Below are positions 23,665-36,900 of a stretch of 64,000 bases of DNA, one piece after another (position 1 is the first letter of the stretch; each line of letters begins with the position of its first letter). Source of the stretch: Lineus longissimus (Eukaryota; Nemertea; Pilidiophora; Heteronemertea; Lineidae); contig NC_088322.1 of the NCBI RefSeq assembly GCF_910592395.1, forward strand, positions 15,433,431 through 15,497,430, written 5' to 3'. Below the pieces are notes generated by a model. It was not told the DNA's origin. It did no database searches and worked only from the letters and a program-made list of their open reading frames with translations. Both the position numbers and the translations under genes were made by a program.

Positions 23665-26600
23665 TCAAGGATCTCCGTACGGTCCGGATGCCAACAGAAG
23701 ATTCCTCCGTGTAAAATGCAAACTCAAAACCGGTGTGTCTTTGGTTCCGAACGACCGGATTAGGTATGTCTGGTTTTCATTTCTGGAAAGGAAGGGAAAG
23801 TTATCAGACATTTGCACTCTGCTCCGACTGTATATGCAGTGCAACTATATTTAACCGCTGTATTGATCATTCTGTCAAAGGATCTTGCAAGTTTGATGAA
23901 GAGCTAAAAGTCTAAAATGTTTAACTTACGTGGCAGTGGGTAAAACATTGACAATGCCTTCACTGTCTTGTTCGTCAAAGATCTTATTCACGTCCCACAA
24001 GTTGATCGTGTTGTCCATGGCACCTGAAACAAGCCAAGCAATGATTCTATCTGGAACTACAGAGTATGCTCCAAGATGCCTTACATACTGGTTTTTAAAT
24101 TGTTATTGTCAATCCAATCCTTTGCAATAGCCTTGGGTTGAGTTGATAATATGTTGCACTCACAAAGCCTTGGGAAATAATTGTATTATCTGACAAATAC
24201 TTCAGATTATTCTGTGGTTGACATGCAATATTGATGATATAACACAAGTAACAGAAAGCTGCCAAACCTTGATTAATCTTAATTGGTAAAGCACTGAGTA
24301 GTAATTGTGGGATTAGTATTAGTAACAGTGTGGTGTGATTAGTTGGACTTCTGCACAAACAATGACATCATCCAATCTAGGCACTTTCTAAAGGACGTGA
24401 TTAATATCTTAGCAACAAAACATATTGTGTTTCAACATACCAACAGATGCACCCGACAATACTCCTTACTGAACCAAGTCAAGAGATGAAATCAAACTTA
24501 CCTGATGCAAGCACCGTCCCCTCCCTGCTAAAACACAGCGAGTTTATCGAATCTGTGTGACCCTTCAGCTGTCCTATCTGGTTCCCATTGGCAACATCCC
24601 ATAATAAGATGGTCTGGTCAATGCCGGCTGAGGCAAGATACCGTCCATCAGGAGAGAATGATAAACATTGTACAGAGCCCTGAAAATGTGGAAGGTTTGA
24701 TAAAACAGCCAAATCAACAGCCACATGGACATGAAAACTGAGCTGCATTTCCTTCACCTGATCATGCCCTATTCCTCTAATCAAATTGATCTGTCAGATG
24801 ACCTGTCACTCTACCTTATGACCAGTGAGAGGTCTGACACAGCTACCAGACAGGACATCCAATAACCTAATTGATCTGTCAGATGACCTGTCAATCTTAC
24901 CTTGTGACCAGTGAGAAGTCGGACACAGTTGCCAGACAGGACATCCCATAATCTAATTGATCTATCCGATGAGCCTGTCACTATATAATTGGAGTTTGGA
25001 TGCCACTGAAGACACTGCAAGAAGAAGAATGCCTACATCAGAAAAGCAAATACACATTTAGTGCCCTCCATTGTGCATTTTGATTCGATGGCCCAAGGAC
25101 GATGAATGACTCGCTTGATGGAAGAGCCCCACTTCCATAAATCAAGAAGGACCAGCTCTCTACAAGTCGGAACCGACATGTTCTCACACTATCACAGGTT
25201 TCTGTGTCACTCAGTGTTCACTAATTCTGTCCAAATGACAAGAAGCCAGCACCCATTCATAGCTTCCAACATACCTCAACATCTGACAAGTGGCCAGCAA
25301 ATATACGCAGCGGTTGGTGGTGATCTGTCGACCAGATGCGGGCTGTCCGATCGTGACCACAGGAGGCAAAATAGTGATTATGAGGGCTGCAAATAGAATG
25401 AAAAACCATACAATACACGCTCTGGCCAGCCCCCCCCCCCCCCCCTTAGGTTGGTCATCAGAGGACTTGAGGTTACGAATGATGGCATTCGAGCTGAAGA
25501 CTTGTTAGAAAATCACAACTCACCTAAATTTGACATCCCAGACAGGAAAGTTATGCCCCTTAAAGACAACTAGGTTGCTCCAGGTCAACATACTCCACAA
25601 GCGAACTGGAAAAAGAACAAACAATTGATGTGAGGTGTAGCTGAAACATTGAACCCAGATAATCATTCTGGACAAGCTTGAAGACCTTATTACAACTGAG
25701 GTCACAAGGCCTTTGCCCTATGAACCATCCTTTCATCTACTTATACTTGCATGTCAAACATGTTTAGGTCACTTGTGTAACCAAGATGTGCAGCTTAGGT
25801 CGAGAATTGTACTTACTTGAAGAATCCTCCGAACATGACAACAGGTAATTCTTATCCGGACTAAAGTTTGTCGTATAAACCGGCCCACTGTGACCAACCA
25901 ACAGTTTCGATTCTGTCGCACTCCTGTCGTCCATCATCCGTTCCAAGACATCATCTGCTTCCTTGTCGATAATATTTAATTCGTGCGGAGATTTCATTGC
26001 CCGCAGTTTCTCTTTCGTGAGCGTCCAAACACGAACTTGTGAATTGTGGAACCCTGCGCTTACGAGAGTTGAGTCTTCACTGAAGTCAATTGCAGAAACT
26101 CTGAAATAAAACATTTTTAACCATTTCAAGTACATGATGCACATGAAGTGTCAAGGATACAAAGAGTTTCTCAGGTACTGCGGCTGGTGGAACTAGGGTG
26201 CCACATTAAAGGTGTTATTGATATTGATTGACCATCCTGCATTTGTGTCGGAAGGAAGAACAGGTTCAAACATACAGCAACTAGACTCTGAAAACTATGT
26301 AGCTTCAAACGAGCCTGCTACCATACCAAGTCCCAGGACAATGGTGGTAGGAGGTTAAAATATATCAAGCAATGAGTGTCTTGCTTAAGGACACACACAA
26401 AGCAATATTTACCCTTGGTGAGAGTTCTGGAATGTGTAAAAGCAGATGGAAGGGAGACTATCAGGTCCGAGTTTCAACCGCTTTGCCGCTTCTCTAAACT
26501 GGTTGATTTTGTCAAGTTTGTCCGCATCTTTCCTGAAAGGGTAAACTCTCAAGTAATGACAGGCATGGCCTAAAAGTTTTGATTCAAAATGCAGCTCAAA

Positions 26601-28902
26601 CAACACCCTGATTTGAGCTTGTGACCTGTATCTCTCAAAAGCAATAAATGATAGCTTACTCTGCTAAACGGAGTATATTTATTATAAATTGGGTGCACAA
26701 TCAGTTACACAGTGGGGAGTTCGTGAAATTGAGAGGCGAAGCATCCCATCCTACAGCAGCAGTAGATTCTGGCCTGAGGATTCCGCTAACTTACAATTCG
26801 GGCAGTGGTATCCTGGTCACATTGGGAGCGTTAGGATCATTCTTTGCCTTCTTCATCATCAACGGATCCTTCTTGGGCTTTTTCTTCTTGGGTTTATCGC
26901 CACCTTCAGGTTCGGTCCCCTCCTCCTCATCGTCCAATGGGATGTTGATGTCCGGCTCTTTCAGCAGACCGTAGTAGACTTTAGTCTTGTTTGCCTCACG
27001 CATCGCCTCACCGCCCATACTGCCAGACACTGCATCGATCTGCTGTTTGCTGCGAGGTGCACCTTCAAACACTGCAAATATACCATCAATAGTTACACAT
27101 TTGTTTTTGATTGTTTATGTTATTGTTTCACTAATTACCCATACACGAATGAACAGACCATTATCTTAAGTTGGCAAACCCTTTCTGGGCCATCTTGCTG
27201 GTGCTACCTCATTTTTTGGTGGCCCAGATGAAGGGGAGATGATTCTTCAAGAGAAGGGCTTGAGGTTTTGTACTGTTGGATGTGGATCTGGGATCAAATT
27301 ACAGAGCAACTGCCGAGGTCTACATGGTCTAGGAGACCCCCTTCCTCATCGGACCCACCAAGACTCTAAACACCCCCTAAACTTACCATCAATATAAATC
27401 TTCTCCTGAATAAACGTCAGCAGTTTATTTTGATGTCTCTCCATCATGTGACGCTTCAGATGAGTATAAGATTCTCGTGACATTCGGATCACAAATTTAC
27501 TCGTCCGAAAACTATCCATCAGCTCGTGGCCCTGCATATGCTCCTTTTTAATTACGCACGATAGTTTCTGAATGTCCTCCTGATAATATTGTTCTTGTTC
27601 AAGAGAGAATTTGTCAAAGAACGCCTTGGCTTCTTCTTCATGTTCGTTGTAGACTAGTTCCAGGTACATGTGGACGAACACAGGGTAGAGGACCATCGCA
27701 AGTTCAATCTGTGAAAATAACATGAACATTCACACATAAGACAATGAAGTGTCTTCACAGAGAGAAGAGATCACAACTTTTTTCACCTACATCTACAATT
27801 AGAATCGAGTTCTTTAAAGTATGTATCACTGCAGTTTCAGTCTACACCTACCTTATGGGAATCTAAAGTAGATTCAATGAAACTCTTTAAGTTTGTGTAG
27901 AGATCATCATAGAGTGTTGGGTCACCCTCGCTGAAAAATAGAGAGATTGGAAATTAACAGCAAGCTAATCCTTTTTTCTTATCTCACATTCATAATTTCT
28001 TCTTGAAAATTTTAATTCAGGAGTCCTTGTATCATGACAAGAGTCCAATTATTGCCTTCTCCATTGTAATAAGGGACTGTAGCATAACAAAATAGATTCT
28101 GCCATGAAATCACAACAGGCAAGAGGTTCTATAAATTCTGATTTGCTACCTCTTGTAAGCAGCAAGAGCCTGTGAGACGTCAGTATCTTTCTGCTCATCT
28201 TGACCTTCCTTCAAAAGGTCCTCTGGCAGATGAGCTTCATGGAGCAGTTGCTGTTCTGTTCCCTATAGAAAAGAAATGAAGAATGATGATGATAATGATG
28301 GTATCAATGACCGACATATACGCCTTCACAGCTGTGATGCCAAATTAACGACAGTCACAGTGTCATCAACTCTTAGAACAAAAAGTAACAACCTAATAAA
28401 GACTATCCTGCCAAAGTCATCATTTGTGGTCTTGCCTCTGGTCAGCCCTGCCTCATCTCATTTACATTTAGACTCCAAACCAGTCAAAGACAAATCAGGG
28501 ATTCTGTTGAAGGCCTAAGTTCTAACCGAGCCGAGAAGCTGTGCAGAAAGTGACAAAGCACTCCACAGCTGCAAAATACACGGCAGTAGAACATGCAAAT
28601 GCACTTTCTAATGTATGCATGTACTGTACTGTGTGTATGCACATTATATCACATTGATATTGAACAGTGGCGCCTGGCGGTGCACCAAAGTTTAGTACAA
28701 AAACTGAAAATTTTGATATTCTTTTGCTAAAAAAATCACTTTTCAGTCAATCAATTCTCATGAAACTTGTCACATAGATTACTTTTAAGTTGTGCTTTTT
28801 GAGGAACCCCAAGACAGCGAGCAAGGTTTGCTTATCTTGGCCCTCATCGAGTTTCAATTCCCCTAAATTGTCATCATTTTCGATTTTTACGGGCGCAGCC
28901 AT
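23665..28902 (-). CDS. TAF5: TFIID subunit 5 (TAF5), WD40-repeat protein, complete
   Basis: Thirteen coding exons on the minus strand: 28902-28783, 28262-28150, 27930-27852, 27708-27387, 27071-26795, 26532-26413, 26100-25817, 25605-25524, 25386-25275, 25014-24901, 24679-24502, 24023-23930, 23782-23665 (stop TGA). Total 2013 nt, 670 aa, with all phases compatible. The start is M-A-A-P-V-K. A LisH-like segment (TLLAVLGFLKKHNL) lies at about residues 26-40. The TAF5 N-terminal NTD2 domain (ELAMVLYPVFVHMYLELVYN) follows at about 75-215. A basic KPKKKKPKKD linker lies near 265-275. A C-terminal WD40 propeller spans about 345-670 with repeated GH...WD units and a C-terminus close to the family's LHFTRRNLVLA. 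TAF5 scaffolds the histone-fold TAFs in TFIID (and SAGA) and is needed for RNA polymerase II preinitiation complexes. The conserved DDVLERMMDD and PHELNIIDKE segments fit TAF5 better than the TAF5L paralogue. It is divergent with RPL41. Confidence 0.97.
24782..24990 (-). repeat. 86-bp tandem duplication of part of TAF5 exon 10 with its splice donor
   Basis: The 3' part of exon 10 (DRSIRLWDVLSG..GHK), its donor and about 20 nt of intron are repeated 86 bp downstream in transcript direction (around 24,815-24,900). A third partial copy follows. The copy keeps AAG|gt at the donor but has the WD tryptophan changed to leucine, lacks an acceptor and lies out of frame, so it is a decayed exon fragment inside the intron. 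Confidence 0.85.
26365..26412 (-). mobile_element. SINE-tail-like remnant in a TAF5 intron
   Basis: The minus-strand stretch reads gtgtccttaagcaagacact, closely resembling the conserved 3' domain of tRNA-derived V-type SINEs (compare gtccttgggcaagacactt at about 2801). No tRNA-like head remains. Confidence 0.35.
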
Positions 28903-28973
28903 CTTGACAAAGCGCTCGAAAGGTGTCGCTTCAAAATCCGGGCAGTTTCCTCTTTAGAAGCCATCTTGATCGG
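28898..28973. promoter_or_regulatory. Bidirectional TAF5/RPL41 promoter with YY1-type motifs
   Basis: The TAF5 ATG (28902, minus) and the RPL41 5' exon (about 28949-28973, plus) are only about 46 bp apart. Two gccatctt sites (reverse complement aagatggc, the YY1 core) lie at 28898-28905 and 28960-28967, one in each gene's leader. Downstream YY1 sites of this kind are typical of housekeeping promoters. A pyrimidine run, ttcctcttt (about 28947-28955), could be the 5' TOP start of RPL41. No TATA box is seen. Confidence 0.65.
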
Positions 28974-29095
28974 GTAAGTTTGCCCTCGCACATTTCCCAA
29001 ATTCAATCCATCTAAATCTCATCAATCCGTCATTTCCAACTGCTGGTTTCTCAACGAAACTTTTCTTTATTATTTCAGTTATCCACTAAACCAAG

Positions 29096-30008
29096 ATGAG
29101 AGCTAAGGTATGCATCTCTTTTGAGATTTCTGACTTTGCAAATACTGTTTCTCCATGGTCATAATGTGTTTCTCCATGGTCATGATGTGTATCTCGCCTA
29201 TACATTTTGTGTACAATTGTACATGGTCAAATTTACACAATGGTTTGTTCACTTGTAAAATTTCAGAAATTATAATACCTGCAGCTACACCATGATTCTA
29301 AAGGCTAAGACATGCCAATCAATTCCTCCAATTTGTTGGGAGAACTACAGTACTTCTCAAAAAGGGAATTCGAGGGTTTGGGAATTCGAGGGTTTGGGAG
29401 TGCTGCCCAAAGTTCTAATTTTTTTAATAACTCGTTTGGGCTTGTGATGTTTGGCCAGGCATTTGCATTGTTTGTGGTCCGTGTTGCCCTATTGAGTAGG
29501 GTAACCTCTGCCCAAATTTTCCTGGAAAAAGTAGTGTGGCCACCGTTTTCCACTCTTAGTGATACACGTTCAGTCACTTATGTCTGTTCATCTTGTGTTT
29601 TCAGTGGAGAAAGAAGCGTATGAGGAGGTTAAAACGCAAGAGGAGGAAGATGAGGGCGAGGTGAGTACTGGCGTGGAGGACTGAACTGAGCTGTACTCAG
29701 CAGCCAGAATCTGACCGTCTCTGTTCCTCACTCGGTTGAATCGTGATGGCCTTGTTGTGCTCGGATGCAACAAATTGAGCTATACCCAAAACGTATGTAA
29801 TCTGTATGATGACTGATGTGGCTCTCTGTTGGACTTGCTGAGCCTGTACCACACTACAAGTTGTAAGAAATCAACAGGGAACCATCTAAAATCATCCCAC
29901 TGTCTTGTAACAGAAAAATGGCATGGTATTCTGATATGTGATCTGCTGATCACTTTCTGATCTAGAGTGAATATCATCATAAAACTTCCTTTTTGCAGGT
30001 CCAAGTAA
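29096..30008 (+). CDS. RPL41: 60S ribosomal protein L41 (eL41), complete, 25 aa
   Basis: Coding exons 29096-29107, 29605-29660 and 29999-30008 (stop TAA 30006-30008) encode exactly 25 residues. The protein begins MRAK-WRKKRMRRLKRK and ends ARSK, essentially the universal eukaryotic eL41, a lone basic helix at the ribosomal subunit interface. An untranslated first exon ends at the donor 28973|gtaagt, and exon 2 begins after tatttcag at 29079. The gene is too short to be found by length-filtered ORF searches. It has a short pyrimidine-rich 5' end, as expected for a TOP mRNA, and shares its promoter region with TAF5. The only uncertainty is the exact transcript ends. Confidence 0.96.
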
Positions 30009-30520
30009 ACTGTCCCCTTCCTGCCTGATGTAGCCATCTCTTGACCCATCGAAGCAGCCTTTATTGGTCAGCAGCGACCTTGTGCTAGCAGGCGCTGGAG
30101 CTGTCATCAAGGACCTACCACACTCTTTGGCCGGAAGTCAATTGTACCCAACTGCGTGCTTGATCTGTGGACAACATCCTCACGAACTCATTCCAACTTG
30201 ATGGCTCAAGTAAAGCTAGGATCTCTGTACTGTCCATGAAGCAGGTTCACTTTTGAGGACGCGAGATTTTCTGTGTTGAATCAGTGTTGTTCAAAGACTT
30301 GGTTGTGTGTGAAAACTGCCCTGTGGTGTTTATTTACTGCTTGGCCTCCCGTGACTGCTAGATTGTTCATCATCGTCATCATCATCACCTCTCAGTTGGA
30401 TCAACTTGTGAAAATTGGAGGACTTTGCTGTTTGATCATGGAAGATTTGTTTCTGATGTAAAAGACATTGCTACACTATGCAGATATTTGTACAGAGACT
30501 AAAATAATAAAAGAAATAAA
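30009..30520 (+). other. RPL41 3' UTR with poly(A) signals
   Basis: AATAAA hexamers at 30506-30511 and 30515-30520, about 500 nt after the RPL41 stop. The next gene on the minus strand ends at 30959, so the two are tail-to-tail with roughly 430 bp between stop and signal. Confidence 0.55.
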
Positions 30521-30958
30521 AAAACCATAAAGCAGAAAATTTGCTTTCAATCGAATTTTTGCTCAGTCTGCCGATGGTTTGCATCTTCACGTGGATCAGG
30601 TTTTACGTGTTGATTCTTCCACAAAACTCATCCAAGGAAAGGCATATTGCTGTCGTGACTGAAGTCTTCATCCCACAATCTAATGTACACAGAGATGGCC
30701 TTCTATTTACAGTAAGAGAACCCTTTACCATTTGGTCAAGCCACTGGTCTTGATTGCAACATAAGATGACTAAACACAAGAAAATGACAAAATAAACAAT
30801 TGTATATTTCAGGACCAGAATGATGTATAAAATCGTCAAATAAAAAAATAAGCTGATAAGTGTGCAACAGATAGATATTAGAAAAGCACCACAAATTTTT
30901 TTTCTAAAAGATATCTTTGTTCACGACGGAACGGATTTATCAAGTTATTATTTCCTCA

Positions 30959-33900
30959 CTACACGTCACTGCTGCTTCCAACTGGTGTTATCAAGATGTC
31001 CACAGATGGACGGAGTTGAGCAATGTGTTCCTGCTTCCGTATCTTTGTCATAGACGACAGTCTTGATGCACTGTAATCGTAGAATTCCGAGTATGACAGT
31101 GGATAGGCAGCCCTGGCGGTCTTCTCAACCTCTCTGAAAGGTGAACATTGAGATCACATCAATGGGTGATATGAATAAAGAGTAGTAAATGCTTTTATCT
31201 AAAACTCCATGTACATTTACACTTGGCCTTTCTGTACAAAATTGAAGTAAAAGCATTTGCTAGCCTTTATTCATATCACCCAATTTGTACCTCCTTGATG
31301 TTTTAATAACATTTAAGGCAGGTTGGCAACCACGACTCACCTCTGTCTGTCCTTGTCATAGGATCTATTTTTCTCCCACGATAGCATGGAAGCATTTATA
31401 GAAGCCTCCTCGCTAATTGGTGGTGTATTTATCGGGTAAGAAAGGAGACCCTGGCTGTCCAAGAGTTTGAGGTTCAGTCACAACCCTGTTCACCCAGTTA
31501 AGTCAGGTCATGGTATCTGCTCTCTATACATACATTCCCATGATGCCAAGTGAACAAATTTAAAACTTACCTATGAGCCAATTTGATAGATCCATTGATG
31601 TCGTACTCGAGGAGCTTGGGAATCTCCACAGAAGAGGTGACAGGTGGTGAGAAGTCCGGCTGGAATAATTGAGTCTTTTGAATGAATTACCGAACAATCC
31701 CTCAGTTACATGTCTGGTTGTGACATAGCACCTCTGATTCGAGACCAAAGCTGTCCTTGATTAGTTACATATCTGGTTGTGACACCCTAATCTTTCGCAA
31801 GTTTAAGGAGGTCAAGAGGCAGCCATGAGAAACAAAGAGATTGACACTAATATCAAACCATCAGGCTTCAAACCTTTACCAACCTTCCAAACGCTCTCAA
31901 AAGATTGTGAATACTTGGCACACCTCCGCCCAACGAGTGTCTCTCTCGACTCCAACCTGGGAAAGAACGTTTTGGCGAGGACGCTGCCCATCTTGGACTT
32001 CTGTTGGGAGTTGATCGAGGAAGAGTTTTGATCCCACTGGTGTCGTGTGAGAAGTGGATTCAGTTCCTTCCGGGTTTGTTGTTCCTTGAGAATTTGGTTT
32101 GTGTAAGAAACCTCTTGAAACCTTGAGGGAAATAATAAATTCACCAGTAAATGCTGGGATAAGGATGATACAATGTGAATAGGGAACATGTGATATACAG
32201 GGGGATCATACAGCAGAGAAGGCCTCCATAAATCACTGACCTTTGATGTGAGACCTCAGTGTCCTTAAGTTCAACACCAAACTTGATGCTCTCCTCCTTG
32301 GAGTAAATCAGTAGATTAGCTGTACTGAATGACAATATCAAAGATAATGTCAGCTTATAACCCGCAAGAAAGAGCAAAACTGCAGCCATTCAACCACGAC
32401 CAAGTGTGGTGGACCCAAATGGAAGCCCGTAGTGCTATCTACATCTAAGTAAGTTGAAAATCTTCAGCAACATCACTCTGTCCTGATGTGTCCGCCAACT
32501 TACAGTGTGCTCATCGAGGAGAACAGTTCTCTTCTCTCCTGGTCCAACATATGCGTCCGCTCCTGCCAAACTTTCGTCGATTTCCCAATGTTGTTCTCAA
32601 CCTTGGCAAGGTAACACTTCATGGCAGAAGCTTCCAATGATTCTTCCTTGGCATCTTCTAAGTGGGTCTCCACAATATCTGGAAAGAAGATGCAATTTAT
32701 CCAAAACATTAGAGGATCATTTACACAGTTTATGAGCTCCCAGGCACAACAACCCACTCCTATGCATTGGTGTAAATTCTATGAAAACATGACAAGCTGA
32801 AACTCTTTCAGAATCACCCTGTAGAATTTGTAAGAGTATTCTCTAGAGGTGCAACACAGTCAACATCACAGAGAGAATGAGCTTTATGTGAGATATCCTC
32901 CATACTCACCCCTGAAGTGAGTGAGTCTCCTGAATGCTATGTATCTTGAGAATAGGTGGTACAACCTTATGGCAGGGATCATCATGGCTCGCTCAACTAT
33001 ATCAACAGCCGACTAAAAATACAAGTAGTTACAAAGATATGTAAAATTATAAATGTCACTGATCAATATCGATATCGAACAGGGTTTAGTTGTTCAGAAC
33101 ATGTTCTGTCACTTAATTTCAGAAGTCTTTTTTCTTTGATTCTAGGTCACACATTGTACCGGTATAAAAATCTTTGATCCAACTACAAAACCTTCCTAAA
33201 AACCTTGGACATATCTAAGTCATCAAAAACACATTCCTTCATGTGTTTCTGTCGTCATGATGCGTACTCATGGAGGGGCTCACCTGGTACATATCTCTAC
33301 TGATCTGTTGGTCACGTAGGGCATCCTCCAGAGTAGTAAGGTTACGTCTCATGTCACACATATGCATATGGAACCTGCTATCACCCTTGCTCTTTCTCTG
33401 AAAATATCATACAAAGAGGCTAGTATTGGTATACGATTCCCCAGTTCAATCACCAAGTTGGGGCATGAACTGAAACACTGTACTCAGTTTTACGTTTCAT
33501 TCGAAGGACGAAGCAATGTCAGGTAAGGTGTCTTTCTCAAGGACATGAAGAAAAAACAGCGTTGATCCTTCCAAGGGTTGAACCCACAACCACCCGATTA
33601 CAAGTCAGCACTCTTACCACTGTGACACCACCTTCCAAGAGGACTTCCGACAGGACTTGCTGGAACAATACAATTGCTAAAAATGATGAATACTGACTTG
33701 TCTTAGATCAACCTGCATCTTTGTGAGCTTTTCATGTTGCTCTTCGATGGTTTTCACCATGTCCTGCCTGCCACTGATAGCCGTGCGGAGGGCTGCCTCT
33801 CTCCTCTTCATCGCCTCAAGGAAATCTCTCTTGCTGCCAATAAATAATGTGAACTTAACCTTGGTGAAGTTGTCTCTGCAGACGACTTGTCTGATGTGGT

Positions 33901-36900
33901 GACGGACAATGTCAGTAGATGCAACATGGCTCTGTGTTTTCTGATGGTATGTACCATATCATCCAGCAAGTCATACCATCAATTACATATGCCTTATTCA
34001 TATCACTTTTGGTAGGTCATCCATCCTTCTTCTGAGACAAGAACCAAGAAGTCGTTTTGATTGTGACCATGACATCTGTTACAAGAACCAGAGGATTGTG
34101 ACTATATCAAGAGAATTGAGACAAAGCACTGAGACATCGAATCATGGATGTGACACATGGAGAATTGAGACAAAATGGAGCATAACACTCACAGATTATC
34201 AAGCTCTCGCTGGACATTCCTGTTGTGAATCCAGAGTAACTTGTAGCGATCATAGAGGCTGTAATAGCGCAGAGCCTGAAAAAGGAAAAGCCATAAACTA
34301 TTCAGTTCTGGTTTTCAGTGAGCAGGATGCATGGATGCAGGGTGACAACATTCAACACCAGAACAGGACAGTCCCTCTAAGCAAAGTAGCAGAAAAAACA
34401 TCACATTTTACAAACTTTTCAAAGAAGCAATACTTTTGATTTACCTCAGACTTTTTAACTGCTGTGACTGTGCCCTTGACATTGGCTAGCTCATCCTTGG
34501 TTGCATTTTGCTTCTCAATCAACTGTGAATGCTGTTGTCGCAGACGTCTTGTTATCTCCATTTGGACCTTGAAATTGAAAAAAAGAAATTATTGCCATAT
34601 TGGTACTGAGAGCTGGCATTACACCTCAAAGGTCCCAGGTTCGATTCCCCACTCGTCCGGCCAGGCCCACGTAAATGCAGAAGAAGAATGAGCCATGATG
34701 AATCCAGGAGGAATTACACTTTTCAGAGGTTGTTTAAAAATGTCTGTTCTTCCGGTATAAACTTACGCCAAGTTCCCTCGATGTCGTGTTCATAGCTTGA
34801 GAGCTATCCTTCACTTCACAACGTCTGTTCAACAGTGCCTGCGACAGCTTATTCTCCACGGCGACCAACACTAAAATAGTAAATATAACCTGATTTAAAC
34901 TCTATGGCTACTGCTAGGCCTTAAAGGCTTGAAGTAAGACTTGGACTCCATGGCTACTGCTGGGCATTAAAGGCTTGAAGTAAGACTTGGACTCCATGGC
35001 TACTGTTAGGCCTTAAAGGCTTGAAGTAAGACTTGGACTCCATGGCTACTGCTAGGCATTAAAGGCTTAAAGTAAGACTTGGACTCCATGGCTACTGTTA
35101 GGCCTTAAAGGCTTGAAGTAAGACTTGGACTCCATGGCTACTGTTAGGCCTAAAAGGCTTGAAGTAAGACTTGGACTCCATGGCTACTGCTAGGCATTAA
35201 AGGCTTGAAGTAAGACTTGGACTCCTTGGCTACTGCTACCCCAACAACCCCACTGACGAGTGATTTCTACTCACATTCCACGGCATCGCCAGAGATCCGA
35301 TTTAAAGACAACATTGGATCTTGCTGGTTGACCTCCGTGGGGAGATTGTCCAGTCTATAGACCTCGGAGGCTACTACAAGCAGGTCTTCCTTCTCGAGAA
35401 TCTGTGCGACTGATTCCTTGAAGTGGTTGATGGCTCGGAGAAGATGGACGGTTTCTTTGTGGATGATGGCGATGTGGTCTTTGTGGTCCATCTCGAGCTT
35501 TCGTATGGCAGCTTCATGCCTAGAAAAGAGATATCAGAAGTAACATCTCAGGAACTGCAATCAATCAATGATCTAACAGGCAAAGACTGGAGACAATGGC
35601 GGCTTAAAATGGCTAGGTTTAAATCCCAGTCACATGGTGACTCTTGAAGAAGACAGCAGTTTGTTTTTATGGCTAATCAAGATGACAAGGCATCTCCAAG
35701 TCTACCCCTGCACCGCCCTCTATATTTACCTTTGTTGTTCTCTCTCCATGTGATCCTTCAGATGATTCATCTCAGATTCCGTCTGCTTTTGCAATCGGCT
35801 GATAGCCTTCTTCAAATCATGGTCCGATGCTGGTGATGACTTTTGAGGCTGAAAGGACAGAGGTCAGAGATCAGACAAATAAGATAGAATAACAATGTAT
35901 ATATCACTTTAATTTATGAATTATTTAGCAATTGGAATATATAAACAAAAAATATCAGTTTACAGTGCCCAGCTACAGACCAAGATGACATTATTATGGC
36001 CCATCCTAACTCACCTTTTCTTTGACCTTCTGTTTGATGCTAACCACTGACCCAGACTTATTCGGGGACGTCTTCAGGAGGTCCCTCCCGGACTCAACAG
36101 GAGAATACAGCTTCATTTCCACCAACTCCTTTTCCAGGTCCAAAACTATCTCATCCTTCTCCGCGAGTTGCGAATTCAAGGTCACAATCTGATTCTTCAG
36201 GTCCTCATTCTGAAATGAAAAACCTGTCTGTTGATTCGTCGCAGGAAAGTTCACATACGACAGGCCACGAGAGCTCTTTATGTGCAGGCAGTCAAGCTGT
36301 TTCAAATATCTCATTTTGATCTTACAGAAGGCACACCTTGAAGTAATGAGTTCTTGGTAAAATGCATTTTGATGTTGTTTACTGCGAAACCACTCCAGTG
36401 TGGATGACTGCATAGCCTATGATACGAAGACTATGACGATCAAACCTCCCAATCGTTCAAGAAACGTGCAGACAAGTTAACATGTTACAATAGTGCTCGA
36501 TAAACATGGTGCATTGGCGCATACCTCCTCCATGAATTCACTGAGCTTCTTCTCTCCCTCATCTTTACTCTCAACTCGGACGTTTGCTCGGTCAAGTGAC
36601 AACTGAAGGTTTACAGATATCTCTGAAAAAGAGGCAACATTTTGTAACGAAATTGAGTCTCTCCAAAATGGTTCCTATGAACGAGGTCGCTGTCCGAAAA
36701 GGTAGTATTCTCATGAACCAAGAATAAGTGAAGACAGCACGAACCAGGGGCAAAACCTGTGCTACAGATTATTTACTCATTCCTACCTCGTTCAGCCTCA
36801 AGGTCCTCTGTCAACACTCTCATTTCTTCCTCTTGATTCTCAACTCTGCTCCTCAATTGCTCGACCTCTTCAAGCATGACAGACTCAGCAAGCCCAACAT

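Noticed and set aside
29661-29998. Possible box C/D snoRNA in RPL41 intron 3 (atgatga near 29806)
   Set aside because: No D box at proper spacing and no terminal stem.
36006-36413. Open frame extending upstream of exon 36209-36015
   Set aside because: A good acceptor (tttcatttcag) at 36209 and matching phase show that the upstream part is intron.
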